DNA from: Chloroflexi bacterium TSY
Lineage (GTDB): Bacteria > Chloroflexota > Anaerolineae > Caldilineales > Caldilineaceae
DNA length: 64,000 bases
Direction: 5' to 3'
Assembly: GCA_019217005.1 (NCBI GenBank)
Contig: JAHBNG010000057.1
Location: 1 to 64,000 of the forward strand
The notes under the pieces: model-generated
What the model was told of the DNA's origin: nothing
Databases searched by the model: none
Seen by the model: only the letters and a program-made list of their open reading frames with translations
Program-made: the position numbers and the translations under genes
Part shown: piece after piece, positions 28,780 through 37,868 of the stretch
Layout of the letters: each line of letters opens with the position of its first letter
How positions within the stretch are numbered: the first letter of the stretch is position 1

Positions 28780-29015
28780 ATGAAAACCGTAGTTTGGTCT
28801 CTCTGGTATAGCTTACGAAAACTACGTATGGTGACATTTGTCACCTTGGTCCCTGATTTTGGGTGTTCAAACCCTATACAAGCGAGTCCTTAGAACACCT
28901 CTGAGGGTCTGTTAGCGTCAAAAAGGTTACAACATGACAAATTTGAGGTGCGAACCCTCTACAAACCCTTGAAATTGTCAATTAGGGTGACAAATGTCAC
29001 TATTCCGGTTTTCAT
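28780..29015. repeat. non-coding repeat bounded by GTGACA palindromes
   Basis: GTGACATTTGTCAC (28831-28844) and GTGACAAATGTCAC (28987-29000) bound 170 bases without a gene. An outer inverted repeat, ATGAAAACCG (28780-28789) and CGGTTTTCAT (29006-29015), encloses them. The same palindromes bound the DUF1670 gene pair at 36994-38681, and the adjoining bases match too (AGTGACA..TGTCACCCTA in both). This looks like a non-autonomous relative of that unit. Confidence 0.65.
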
Positions 29016-29140
29016 CACAACCGCAGTATAGTGATAATCCCCACGGACTCAAGCGTTTCTTCAGCGATATTGCCTGTTAATCCTTTGGGCCGTAAATCAG
29101 CCAGGACAATGTGATTTCCCGTATCGCTGTTCCCAGAAAG
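29015..29140 (-). pseudogene. glyA: serine hydroxymethyltransferase fragment
   Basis: The minus strand encodes [20 protein letters not shown] and then ETLESVG, matching the conserved NHL.L.DLR.KGLTG segment of GlyA. Only about 40 codons remain. The fragment ends where the palindromic repeat begins, so the rest of the gene was lost on that side. Confidence 0.7.
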
Positions 29141-29185
29141 TAGCCTATTTTGGTCAAAGGTAAATTTAGCTTTTTGGCTTATTGG

Positions 29186-29392
29186 TTAGACAACTTGCTT
29201 GCCAATGATTGCTTTCGCTTTATTGACCATATGTTGTGCCAAAGTAAGAATGTGCTCACGTTCTTCATCGGTGGCTGTGGCAACGATCTTGTCCACCAGA
29301 GCATGACAATGGTCACGAACCCGATTTGGATCAGGGACTTCGCCCCGTGTTTCCTGCACAACGCTAAGCTCGACTTTGTACAATTTGGGCAC
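29186..29392 (-). CDS. small protein of unknown function
   Basis: This is a 68-residue open frame starting MPKLYKVELSVVQETRGEVP. It is charged and predicted helical, with no signal or membrane segment, and composition and codon use look like a real gene. I do not recognise a family. Its first 12 codons overlap an inverted copy of a sequence found on the far side of the adjacent IS (30841-30868), so its start may have been supplied or altered by that element. Confidence 0.35.
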   Translation of the reverse strand: MPKLYKVELSVVQETRGEVPDPNRVRDHCHALVDKIVATATDEEREHILTLAQHMVNKAKAIIGKQVV

Positions 29393-29395
29393 ATT

Positions 29396-30836
29396 AAAAA
29401 GTTAATAAAGAAGGAACAAAAGGGAAGCTGATGTAAGATAGGAGTGAAAACAACTATCAAAGAGAGGAGAGCCCAATGTTCCTTCCAGCAGAAATAATCC
29501 CGTTGTTCGAGAGCTTTCCCAGTCTTCACAGAACCGACGTACCAAAAGGCACTGGTCTTGGTGATAGGGACGGTGTTAACGAAGGGAAGACGAACGGTGA
29601 CAGCGGCGTTGAGAGTGATGGGATTGGAGCAAGAGGGAGACTGGTCCAAGTATCACCATGTGCTGAATCGAGCAAAGTGGGATGGATTGATGTTGAGCTA
29701 TATCTTACTGCACTTGATTGTGGATACGTTTGTGGTCATGGGAGCGCCAGTCGAGATAACGGTAGACGAGACGCTAGAAAGGCGCTGGGGTCCCAAGATC
29801 AGCAAACGAGGACACTGGCGAGATAGCCTGGCGTCAGGCCGGAAGATGAGCGTAAGCACGAGCGGATTGCGGTGGCTGGTCTTCTGTGTGGTGGTCAAGT
29901 TGCCGTGGAGTGACCTCTACTGGTCGTTGCCCTTTCTGAGCGTCTTACTCACAACACCGAAAGTCAGCGAAACGCTCAACCAGCGCCACCGAACAGTGGC
30001 GAAACGAACCATGCAGGTGGTGGCCTGGCTGCATCGAGCTTTGCCAGGTCGAGAAATCAAGCTCATCGGCGATGGGGCTTACAGTGTGATCGAGTTGGGC
30101 TTGCGCTGTCAATCCCAAGGAGTCACCTTGATTGGGCCTCTGCGCCTGGATGCGCGTCTCTTTGACTATCCACCCTCCCGTTTGAAACCTGACGGCACAA
30201 AACGACCTGGTCGTCCTCCTGTCGTTGGGCAGCGACTGCCCAAGCTGGAAGATGTTGCCCTCTTCAAAACCACCTGTTGGCACCGCTGCCGCATTGACTG
30301 GTATGGGGGAGACTCTGAAGTCGTCGACTGGGCCACTGGTATTGCCTTTTGGTACTCTACCGGCACAACTCCGCTCCTTCTGCGCTGGGTTTTAGTCCGC
30401 GATCCCAAAGGCCAAGCTGAGACCGTCGCTTACTTCTCCACCGATATTCATCAGGCTGCCCCCCCACATCATCGCTGATTTCGTCAAACGTTGGTCCATT
30501 GAAGTCTCTTTCGAGGAAGCCAGAGCTCACCTCGGTGTCGAAACTCAGCGCCAGTGGAGTGACTTGGCCATTGAGAGGACTACTCCTGCTCTCTTTGGTC
30601 TTTTCAGCCTTGTCATCTTGATGGCTCATGCCTTCTCTCCTGATGGCTCTATCCCTTTGCCTCAAGCTGCTTGGTGTCACAAGACTCACGCCTCCTTCCA
30701 TGACCTCCTCTCTCTGGTTCGCCGCCGCTTATGGTGCCATTTCCTTTTCCAGACATCTCACTTTTCACCTGATCTTCGTTTATTCTCTCCCTCTCAGGTG
30801 AACACCTTACTTTCTGCTGTCTGTTATTAACTTTTT
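29396..30836 (+). mobile_element. insertion sequence with AAAAAGTTAATAA ends
   Basis: AAAAAGTTAATAA (29396-29408) is perfectly inverted at 30824-30836. Imperfect inverted similarity extends outward for another 25-30 bases on both sides (CTAAGCT.GACTTTGTA). No clear target duplication is visible. The element carries one DDE transposase gene on the plus strand. Confidence 0.7.
29476..30830 (+). pseudogene. DDE transposase (IS701-like), two frameshifts
   Basis: Translation begins MFLPAEIIPLFES at ATG 29476 (AGAGGAGAGCCCA upstream) and shifts near 29512 into FTEPTYQKALVLVIGTVLTK. The main frame contains EITVDETLERRWGPK and LIGDGAYSVIELG, two likely catalytic aspartates. A second shift near 30465 leads to FVKRWSIEVSFEEARAHLGV, with the catalytic-type glutamate. 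Joined, it has about 450 residues and resembles IS701-like transposases. Two indels suggest decay unless the assembly is indel-prone. Confidence 0.7.
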
Positions 30837-30872
30837 ATGGTGCTTAAAACTTACAAAGTCTAGCTTAGTGCT

Positions 30873-30943
30873 TATCCGAAAAGTTCTGTGACGAACCCTT
30901 GTTGGTCAAGAAATTGGTTGGACTCACAACCACTTTTCGGATA
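30873..30943. repeat. 71-bp hairpin repeat
   Basis: TATCCGAAAAGT (30873-30884) is perfectly inverted at 30932-30943. The unit lies between IS-flanking sequence and a gene fragment and may be a very short MITE. No target duplication is visible. Confidence 0.4.
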
Positions 30944-30946
30944 GGT

Positions 30947-31140
30947 TCTAAGCCAGTGATTGCCATAATTGGCATGGAGCGTTTCATCGGCCCAATCAAA
31001 ATCCATATCGTGCTGGCTCAGAGCGTCGCCATATTCTAGGAATTTATCACGGCGCTTCGGTTTTTTGCCGATGTTCTTGGTCTCAAAGAAGTAGAGCATT
31101 CCCAGACGATAAATGGGGTCCTCGTCTTTTGCCGCATCGG
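30947..31140 (-). pseudogene. ferritin-like (DUF455-type) protein fragment
   Basis: The minus strand encodes DEDPIYRLGMLYFFETKNIG and DFDWADETLHANYGNHWL, like the last helices of DUF455-type ferritin-like proteins, in which Glu and His residues would bind metal. About 65 codons remain. The upstream side is cut by the start of the sulfatase gene at 31150 and the downstream side by the hairpin repeat. The family assignment is tentative. Confidence 0.45.
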
Positions 31141-31149
31141 AGAGTACCC

Positions 31150-32535
31150 ATGTCACAGCGACCCAATATCTTGATCATCGTTGTCGACCAGCTACGGGCG
31201 GACGTCTGTGGGTGCTACGGAGGGTGGCCTAGTGCAACGCCGAACCTCGACCGTCTTGCGGCTGGCGGGACGGTGTTCACGCAGGCCTATTGTCCCTATC
31301 CTCAATGCTCGCCCACACGCGCCAGCCTGATGACTGGGCTTGAGCCGCTCAGAACAGGCATCGGCATTCAAAGCAATTACCGCATGCTCGGCGAGAGAAC
31401 CGTGGAGCAGCTTGACCCGGCCCTGCCTGCGCTCGGGCCGCTATTCCGCGAGGCGGGCTACCGAACCGGCTATATTGGTAAGTGGCACCTGGATGCTGAG
31501 GAGCCCACCGACAATTTGAGCGACCGGGGCTTCGACTACTACTTTCGAAGTAATCCACATGTTGCCGATGTGATCCCAACCGCCAACCCTTGCGGGTTCT
31601 ACCGTGATGGAATCGCTGGCGTGGGGCGCTCGACGGAATCATGGGAAGGTATGCAGGCCCATCGGGCTGCAGAATTTATTTATGACAGCGCCGACGGAAA
31701 TGAGTTGTTCCTGCTGGTCTACTCGGATCCGCGCCCGCATCCAGTCTACAACGTCACGCAGGCAGACCTGGATCTCTTTGCGCCGGACGAGGTCGCGCTC
31801 TGGCCCAACATCCATGACGACCTATCTGCACGACCCATTGTCCACCGGCGACTGCGAGAGAATATCATGGGCGATTGGAGGCCGACAGACGATGAGTGGT
31901 GCACGATTCTGCGCCACTATGCGGCTCTAATCGGAGCGACCGACCGCGACGTTGGCACGGTGCTTGACGCCCTGGATGAAAGCGGCGCTGCCGACGACAC
32001 GATCGTGGTCTATGTGTCCGATCACGGAGACTACTGCGGTGCGCACGGGAATCTCACCAAGGGCGTTGCGCCTTACGAAGAACTGCTCCGCGTGCCGCTG
32101 GTCTTCCGCTGGCCCGGGCATTTCAGTGCCGGTGGAACCTGCGAAGAACTCGTGACGCACATGGACATCCTGCCGACACTAGCAGAGGCCGCTGCCGTCG
32201 ATATCCCCGACGAGATTGATGGATCCACCCTCGTGCCGCTGCTCTCGGGCGAGCCGTCTGAATGGCGGGACCATGTCGTCATCACGCATCATGGCAACGC
32301 GTACGGTTTGTGCACAATGCGGGCAGTGATCACGGATGACTATAAGTACGTTTACTGGCCATACGATACAGCAGAGCTGTATGATCGGCAGGCGGATAAG
32401 TGGGAGATGGAGAATCGGATCGACGACCCGGACCTTCGAGGCGTGGCCGAAAGGTTGCACGGAATGCTCCTGGCGCACAGACAAAGAACAGGGGATCGAT
32501 TCTACCTTGCTTCGGCTCCGCCGCGGGAGACATGA
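31150..32535 (+). CDS. formylglycine-dependent sulfatase
   Basis: This is a 461-residue sulfatase. ATG 31150 is preferred over an earlier in-frame start because GGAGAG lies at the right distance and the product then begins MSQRPNILIIVVDQLRADVC, as usual in this family. Asp13 starts the metal site, CSPTR (Cys53-Arg57) is the formylglycine motif, and YVSDHGDYCGAHG near residue 290 carries the distal Asp-His. No signal peptide is seen. It is a different subfamily from the sulfatase at 10445. It is followed by the F420-type gene 47 bases later on the same strand, possibly in one transcript. Confidence 0.9.
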   Translation: MSQRPNILIIVVDQLRADVCGCYGGWPSATPNLDRLAAGGTVFTQAYCPYPQCSPTRASLMTGLEPLRTGIGIQSNYRMLGERTVEQLDPALPALGPLFREAGYRTGYIGKWHLDAEEPTDNLSDRGFDYYFRSNPHVADVIPTANPCGFYRDGIAGVGRSTESWEGMQAHRAAEFIYDSADGNELFLLVYSDPRPHPVYNVTQADLDLFAPDEVALWPNIHDDLSARPIVHRRLRENIMGDWRPTDDEWCTILRHYAALIGATDRDVGTVLDALDESGAADDTIVVYVSDHGDYCGAHGNLTKGVAPYEELLRVPLVFRWPGHFSAGGTCEELVTHMDILPTLAEAAAVDIPDEIDGSTLVPLLSGEPSEWRDHVVITHHGNAYGLCTMRAVITDDYKYVYWPYDTAELYDRQADKWEMENRIDDPDLRGVAERLHGMLLAHRQRTGDRFYLASAPPRET

Positions 32536-32582
32536 CGAAGGCGAATCATTCCATATACAAAAACCCTATAATTGGAGTTCTT

Positions 32583-32987
32583 ATGTCAGATAGAGACGCA
32601 TGGAACAAAGCAATCATTGAAGAGTTTCGGGCGAATGAAGGTCGAGTTGGAGGCCGATTATTGTTACTATTGCATCATACAGGCGCAAAGACGGGGTTGC
32701 CACGGTTGAGTCCACTGGCCTATATGATGGATGGTGCGCGCTATGTGCTGATTGCTTCAAAAGGCGGCGCACCCACACACCCAGATTGGTATTACAATCT
32801 CCTGTCGCATCCAAACGTCACCGTCGAAACGGGTATGGAAACATTTGAGGCTGTGGCTAAGCTTGCTTCCGAACCGGAGCGTACCCGTCTTTTCGATGAG
32901 ATGGCGGCAAGAAATCCGGTCTTCACCACCTACAAGAGCAAAACGACGCGTACATTTCCGGTCTTTACACTGACCCGACAATCATAA
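32583..32987 (+). CDS. nitroreductase family, deazaflavin(F420)-dependent oxidoreductase
   Basis: This 134-residue single-domain split-barrel protein starts at ATG 32583 after TTGGAGTTCTT. The GRVGGRLLLLLHHTGAKTGL segment and SKGGAPTHPDWYYNLLSHPN are hallmarks of the DDN-type family, which binds cofactor F420 and reduces various small molecules. Actinobacteria and Chloroflexota commonly carry many such genes. The substrate is unknown. A decayed, nearly identical C-terminal copy is at 10135-10317. Confidence 0.9.
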   Translation: MSDRDAWNKAIIEEFRANEGRVGGRLLLLLHHTGAKTGLPRLSPLAYMMDGARYVLIASKGGAPTHPDWYYNLLSHPNVTVETGMETFEAVAKLASEPERTRLFDEMAARNPVFTTYKSKTTRTFPVFTLTRQS

Positions 32988-33077
32988 GGAAGCAATTGTT
33001 TCGTTTCAGAAACGATGAACCAAATAGCGTAAACACCCCATTGTTAGACAAGGCAAAAGTAGATTCCGAAAGATAAT

Positions 33078-33365
33078 TTATTCTGGCACACTAGGGACGG
33101 TAGCTGGTTTACGAGGCTCACGGGGATGTTTTGGCATAATATCTGGTAAATTTTGTGCTGCGGCTGCCAGTATACGTAGTGCTTCATTAACCGCTTCTGA
33201 GGTTGGAAAGATGGCGGCCACATCAGGATCCAGCACAACCATCAACTGTTCTTGGTCAAGGCGCGCGGCAAAACGATTCGGCTTTGCTTTACTATAATCG
33301 AAGTCATAATGCGGGTTTAGCTCATCAGACTCATCATTTTTTAGTTTATCTTTTTGCATGTTCAT
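33078..33365 (-). CDS. brnA: BrnA-type antitoxin
   Basis: The likely start is ATG 33365 (or 33359), within the end of the BrnT gene. The product of about 95 residues has the BrnA pattern DELNPHYDFDYSKAKPNRFA, followed by a short DNA-binding-type C-terminal part (VVLDPDVAAIFPTSEAVNEA) and a proline-rich tail. BrnA binds and neutralises BrnT and represses the operon. The overlap with the upstream toxin gene and the toxin-first order are typical of BrnT/BrnA modules. Confidence 0.85.
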   Translation of the reverse strand: MNMQKDKLKNDESDELNPHYDFDYSKAKPNRFAARLDQEQLMVVLDPDVAAIFPTSEAVNEALRILAAAAQNLPDIMPKHPREPRKPATVPSVPE

Positions 33366-33633
33366 AGGCCTTTTGTTCTCTCGCATCTGCTTTGCGGGCG
33401 CTAATAATACGAATCACATCATCACGTTCAGTAAATGATACGATCAATAATCGATTCCGGGTTGAGTGACCAATAATCAACTCGCGGTACTCTTCGTCTG
33501 AGTGTTCATCATCGTCGAAGATATAGGCTGTCGGATCACGAAAAACAGTAGCTGCCTCTTCAAATGTGACACCATCATGCACCCTACGATTGCGGGCAGC
33601 TTTTTTGCTGTCCCAAGAAAATCGTATGCTCAT
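33346..33633 (-). CDS. brnT: BrnT-type ribonuclease toxin
   Basis: This is a 95-residue RelE-fold RNase. The family signature is complete: FSWDSKKAARNRRVHDGVTF, then AATVFRDPTAYIFDDDEHSD, the R..IIGHS..NRLLIVSFTE core and IRIISARKADAREQKAYEHA. The ATG at 33633 has no Shine-Dalgarno site, and a TATACT-like -10 box lies about ten bases upstream (33643-33648), so the transcript may be leaderless. It is followed by overlapping brnA. Confidence 0.9.
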   Translation of the reverse strand: MSIRFSWDSKKAARNRRVHDGVTFEEAATVFRDPTAYIFDDDEHSDEEYRELIIGHSTRNRLLIVSFTERDDVIRIISARKADAREQKAYEHAKR

Positions 33634-33729
33634 CGTAGTAGTATATCACGCTCGACAAGATTATGCATTTCACTTGGATGAGATTGACGATGCGCTAGCT
33701 TGCCTTCGTATGATATAATGAATCTACCC

Positions 33730-33855
33730 ATGACGCCCGAACGTGAGGCGTTCTATGCGCTACGCGAGAAAAACAAACATTTGTGGGGTAAGAATGGCCA
33801 TGACGTTATTGCAGGGCGTGCGCACAAAGACTTGCAGACATTATCTTCGATTTAG
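33730..33855 (+). pseudogene. small remnant open frame
   Basis: ATG 33730 to TAG 33855 encodes 41 residues beginning MTPEREAFYALREKNKHLWG. It looks like the N-terminus of a real protein cut by a stop, with no ribosome site. The rest of 33656-33930 holds no other gene I can see. Confidence 0.3.
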
Positions 33856-33932
33856 AAAATTATCGCGGCGTAACCCATCTATATATCCCTTAACAGGATT
33901 TTTTCTGCTCAATTGAATTTTACCTTCTAAAC

Positions 33933-34179
33933 TTGACACAAACCGCTTAATCGTATATCCTCTCTCCCAAAGAATACCGGGTAAATCCGGAGACGGTTTA
34001 TAAGTAAGGAATCGGAATTAAATAACTTGAACACGATTCTTCGTTTCACTCGAGAATGACTGTTCAACTTAATTTAATGCTCATTCCTAATCACCTGTAA
34101 GGTGTCTATCACTTTGAGGCCGGACATAGACGGATAAATGCACTATTTGCATTTGTCTGTTTGTGTTCGGCCTTTTTTT
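33933..34179 (+). ncRNA. candidate structured RNA with promoter and terminator
   Basis: TTGACA (33933-33938) and TATCCT (33956-33961, 17-base spacer) form a promoter-like pair. About 80 bases later, 34008-34087 folds into a long imperfect hairpin: GGAAT pairs with ATTCC, ATTAAAT with ATTTAAT, TTGAACA with TGTTCAA, and ATTCT with AGAAT. A strong terminator hairpin at 34117-34172, ending in GGCC and seven Ts, follows. No protein frame fits between them. It could be a free RNA or, alternatively, a MITE next to an orphan terminator. Confidence 0.4.
34117..34179 (+). terminator. strong intrinsic terminator
   Basis: AGGCCGGACA (34117-34126) pairs with the TGTTCGGCCT end, continuing through ATAAATGCA/TGCATTTGT around a CTATT loop, and is followed by T7. 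No protein gene ends just upstream on this strand, which supports a non-coding transcript or a lost gene. Confidence 0.75.
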
Positions 34180-34394
34180 ATTTCTCTCAAATCGCTGTTG
34201 ACAAGTACATTGCGGCGTAAATGCCACGGCGGTTATTCTCGTTGACTACCTCTGGTGGACAGCTTGTTGAACCATTGGCTTACTTGCGCCGGAATTTACT
34301 AGGTTTGAAACTTGCTACCTGAGACGAATAGAGAACCCCGGTATTGGTGGTTGAATAAGCCAAACGGAGTTTTTTTGACAGAAAGGAGAACAGG

Positions 34395-36962
34395 ATGATG
34401 CTTGTTACTAAACTACAGCCACAACTTGAGCCAACGACTGTTGGTGCGAAATCAGCGAATTTGGGAAAAGCGATGGAGAAGGGATTCAGCGTGCCGCCAG
34501 GGTTTGTGGTCACCCGAAGCGCACTTGATCTGTTTCTCCAAGATGCCGGTCTCAAGACGCCGGTACAAACAGTTCTCAGCGATGAAAACGCAAGCCGTGC
34601 GGAAGCATATGATGATCTTTGCCACAAAATACGAATCGCACCGGTTCCCGACCCGTTGGCGAAAGCCGTGGTGAAGATGGCTGAACCCTTACTTGCCGAG
34701 GCGCCGGGCGGGGTGGCTGTGCGCTCATCCGGTGCTCATGAAGATTCGGCCACGGCCAGTTTTGCTGGTATCTACGAGAGCTATCTCGGTATCCAGTCTA
34801 TGGAAGACCTTTGGGTATCGATTAAGCAGTGTTGGTGTTCTGCCTGGTCGCCCCAAGCCACAGCATACGCAAACAGAATGGGGATAGGGTTGGAGTATGA
34901 TTCAATGGCCGTGCTGATCCAGCAGCTTGTCATTGCGGATAGTTCTGGTGTCTTGTTTACAGCCAATCCACAAACAGGCAATCCGTGGCACTTCATTCTT
35001 GAATCCACCTTCGGTCTGGCTCAAGAACTGGTTGGTTCTGTTGGCAATGTTCCAGCGGACAGGTTTGTTTTGGCGTGGGATAGCGGAGACATTACGGAGA
35101 AACATACCGCAAAGAAACCAACCGCGTGTATGCTTGGTGAATCTGGCGTTCAGACCGTTTCGGCCCCCTTGGATCGCAGTGAATCGCCATCCTTGTCGGA
35201 TGAATTAGCGACGTCCATTGCGAAACAGGGGCTAGCACTTGACCGGATCTTTGGTTGTCGGGTTGACATTGAGTGGGCAATGGCTGATGAGGAGATACAG
35301 ATCATACAAGTCAGGCCGATTACCGCGCTGCCGCCATTTTTCCCGCATCACCTATCACCCTATTTGTCAGAGCAGACTTGGGAACCGCGTTGGCCCTATT
35401 GGTATTTCCCAAATAATGAGTTGAAGGGAAAGGTAGTTCCACTGCTCTATCAAGACGTGTCCTGGGCGGAAATGTTTGTGCGCTACCAAGTTGGCCCGAT
35501 CGACCTGTACAACGGACGTTTTGCGGGTCTTGAGAGGGACTTTCACGGCCATCGCTATCAGGTTGTTGTTCCTCGCTCGCCACAAGCAAAGCCCTCGCTC
35601 GCGGAATTGGAAGCGTATTTGCGGGAATATGAACCTACATTGCGACAACAGTGGCTTGAAGCCAAGCATCACAAATTTCCGGCCATTTCAGCCAAAGCGG
35701 TTGAACTCCGGCAGCAGGCGAATTCCCTTCAGGAGTTAATCGAAGCACTGCTGTGGGTGCTTGATGCTAAGTATGATATGGGTTGCCAAACCATTGGCCC
35801 TCCTCAGTGCCTTTTTGGGATTTGTATTACGCTTTTTGAAGATTTTATCGAGAGAAATCTGCCTGACTTAGAGCCATACTATCCACATACCCAAGTCCAA
35901 GAAGCGGAAGCCCTTGCCGCGACCATTGAGGCGGGTGCAATTCAGCAGGCTTTTGAGACGATGGATCTCCAATCACTCTTCCAATATCTTGTTGAACACA
36001 ATGAGTCGTCACCTTTTGCGCTTGCCTATAATGTCTATTGTGAACGCTTAGGGCTTATTCCACTAAACCGCAACGCTGAAATCTATCCTGGCGAAGAGGC
36101 GATACATTATGCCGTCCTTCAGGTGGTTCGCGATGCATTTTATGGAAAGCAAATAGGGCTAGTTACAAGCAAGGAGCAGATTACGCACCAACGACAGGCA
36201 TGTGAAGCCAAACTTCGCCAAGCACTTGCCAAGAAGGACCCTGCGTTGCTGTCCAGATTTGAGCAATTGAGTGACTGGCTCTATTTCTGGGCACCTGCCC
36301 TGAATGATCGAGGCTGGGCTAGCGTGCCGTTTTATCTAATGCGGGGTTTGTGGATGATATTGTGCCGCAAATTGCAAGAGGCAGGCTTACTTGATGTACA
36401 GACAGACATCGGTTACTTCAAGACCGAGGACTTAGCCTATATTGCCCAAACGGGAAATCTTGACGAAGGACGGCGGATTTTGCAACGCAGACAGCTCGAA
36501 TATGAGCGATATGACCGGCTCCAGCCTCCTTTGTATCTTGGCAAAGCGCCAAACAACTTGGCAGCATCCAAACCAGAGGAAAAAACTTCACCAGTTGCCG
36601 AAGATGGTCCGAAAACGGTTATTCACGGGCGTGGGCATTCTCCCGGACAGGCGCAAGGTGTTGCCCACAAAATTGAGACGCTTAGCGAATCCGATACAGC
36701 CACGGACCAGCATATCCTCATTCTCACAAAGACAGCAAAGCCAACTAGTCAGTACTCTGCCCTGTTGCTCACCTTAATTTTGCGGGTGCAAGGCATCATT
36801 GTTGTTCAAGCTGGACAGACCTACACCCACCACATTGCCCAGATTGCGCGTGAGTGTGGTGTGCCGGTCTTGGAGATTTCGCCTAGCGATATTGGCTACA
36901 TACCCGATAACATCGAACTGGTCGTGGATGGTTCAGAGGGAACCGTGACGATTATCAAGTGA
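34395..36962 (+). CDS. rifampin-phosphotransferase-like dikinase (ATP-grasp, linker domain, phospho-His domain)
   Basis: At 855 residues this has the three-part layout and length of rifampin phosphotransferase (about 865). The N-terminal ATP-grasp domain (1-310) includes GAKSANLG near residue 17 and VAVRSSGAHEDSATASFAG at 107-125, and ends with VDIEWA...IQVRPI. A middle domain (about 320-740) is rich in Trp and Tyr. The C-terminal swivelling domain has its catalytic histidine in QTYTHHIAQIARECGVPVLE (His812 or His813). The C-terminal PEP-binding barrel of true PEP synthase is absent. Such enzymes phosphorylate a small molecule using ATP; here the middle domain gives no substrate. ATG 34395 (or the adjacent 34398) follows AGAAAGGAGAACAGG. 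A paralogue lies downstream. Confidence 0.8.
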   Translation: MMLVTKLQPQLEPTTVGAKSANLGKAMEKGFSVPPGFVVTRSALDLFLQDAGLKTPVQTVLSDENASRAEAYDDLCHKIRIAPVPDPLAKAVVKMAEPLLAEAPGGVAVRSSGAHEDSATASFAGIYESYLGIQSMEDLWVSIKQCWCSAWSPQATAYANRMGIGLEYDSMAVLIQQLVIADSSGVLFTANPQTGNPWHFILESTFGLAQELVGSVGNVPADRFVLAWDSGDITEKHTAKKPTACMLGESGVQTVSAPLDRSESPSLSDELATSIAKQGLALDRIFGCRVDIEWAMADEEIQIIQVRPITALPPFFPHHLSPYLSEQTWEPRWPYWYFPNNELKGKVVPLLYQDVSWAEMFVRYQVGPIDLYNGRFAGLERDFHGHRYQVVVPRSPQAKPSLAELEAYLREYEPTLRQQWLEAKHHKFPAISAKAVELRQQANSLQELIEALLWVLDAKYDMGCQTIGPPQCLFGICITLFEDFIERNLPDLEPYYPHTQVQEAEALAATIEAGAIQQAFETMDLQSLFQYLVEHNESSPFALAYNVYCERLGLIPLNRNAEIYPGEEAIHYAVLQVVRDAFYGKQIGLVTSKEQITHQRQACEAKLRQALAKKDPALLSRFEQLSDWLYFWAPALNDRGWASVPFYLMRGLWMILCRKLQEAGLLDVQTDIGYFKTEDLAYIAQTGNLDEGRRILQRRQLEYERYDRLQPPLYLGKAPNNLAASKPEEKTSPVAEDGPKTVIHGRGHSPGQAQGVAHKIETLSESDTATDQHILILTKTAKPTSQYSALLLTLILRVQGIIVVQAGQTYTHHIAQIARECGVPVLEISPSDIGYIPDNIELVVDGSEGTVTIIK

Positions 36963-37058
36963 ATCAGGAAGATACGGATGGAGAACCTATATAGTGACAA
37001 ATGTCACCCTAGAGTAAACTAAGGTGTAACAGATCGAAGCACACAGAAAGGGTGACAA

Positions 37059-37868
37059 ATGGAAGAGCAAGGAAGGATCGAACGTCAAGGATCCAAGACG
37101 GAAGAGGCGCATCTATTGAGCCAGTTGGAAAAAGAGTTCGAGTTTGCGCCTCGGATAGCGCAGGCGATAGTAGAAGAGGCGCAAGCGGTGCTGAGTCGGC
37201 CGCTAGATGAGCTGGGTCGGGGCCAAATCTGGGTCTATCTAGTGAGTCGCAAAGCGGGTCATGGGAAATCATTGAGAGAAACGGAGACCAAGGCAGTGCG
37301 CTGGACGGTAGACGCGGGAGCAGAAGAGCAAGAAGTGCTGGCCAAGCATGGACGAGTGGCGCAGCGGCAGGTAAGAATCCAACGCTTAGTGAGTGAAGCA
37401 GAAGAGCAAGGAGCGTTGGCGAGTCAAGAAGACTTGGCCCATGTGCTGCATGTAACGGTTCGCACCATCAAGCGAGACTGCAAAGAACTGCAAGGGCAGG
37501 GGATCTGGCTTCCCTTACGAGGGAATGTGCGTGGAATCGGGCGTGGTCAGAGCCACAAAGCGCTGATTATCCGGAGCTGGTTGAAGGGAGAAACATACGA
37601 CCAGCTAGAGAGAAGCACAAAACATACAGTGATCTCGATTCGGCGCTACATCCAGACATTTCTGCGAGTCGTAGAGCTTGAGCAGAGCGGTTTTGGAGCA
37701 GCGGAGATCGCCCATCTGACCCAGTGCGGCCTTGCTTTGGTGGAGGAGTATCTCACCATCTACCATGAATGCCATGATGCGGTGAGCCGCAGCAAGCTCC
37801 AAGAAGAGCTGGAGCGCTTTCGCCGCTCTCCTGGTTCCTTCTCAGGTAAAAAAAGGAGGAACCAGTGA
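37059..37868 (+). CDS. DUF1670 protein, first of a pair
   Basis: This 269-residue protein has no known biochemical role. It starts MEEQGRIERQGSKTEEAHLL. The N-terminal third is helical and acidic. The middle (about 105-150) contains a helix-turn-helix-like segment, SQEDLAHVLHVTVRTIKRDC, and a second one, KGETYDQLERSTKHTVISIR, occurs near residue 180, with a third possible near 220. It thus looks DNA-binding. The start codon is embedded in a half-copy of the GTGACA palindrome, which suggests control by a protein that reads that motif, possibly itself. Its stop overlaps the start of the next gene (ATGA-type overlap at 37865-37868). Confidence 0.7.
   Translation: MEEQGRIERQGSKTEEAHLLSQLEKEFEFAPRIAQAIVEEAQAVLSRPLDELGRGQIWVYLVSRKAGHGKSLRETETKAVRWTVDAGAEEQEVLAKHGRVAQRQVRIQRLVSEAEEQGALASQEDLAHVLHVTVRTIKRDCKELQGQGIWLPLRGNVRGIGRGQSHKALIIRSWLKGETYDQLERSTKHTVISIRRYIQTFLRVVELEQSGFGAAEIAHLTQCGLALVEEYLTIYHECHDAVSRSKLQEELERFRRSPGSFSGKKRRNQ

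Noticed and set aside
28831..29000. Repeated GTGACA palindromes considered as a CRISPR array
   Set aside because: Only two copies with a 142-base gap, no regular spacers and no cas genes.
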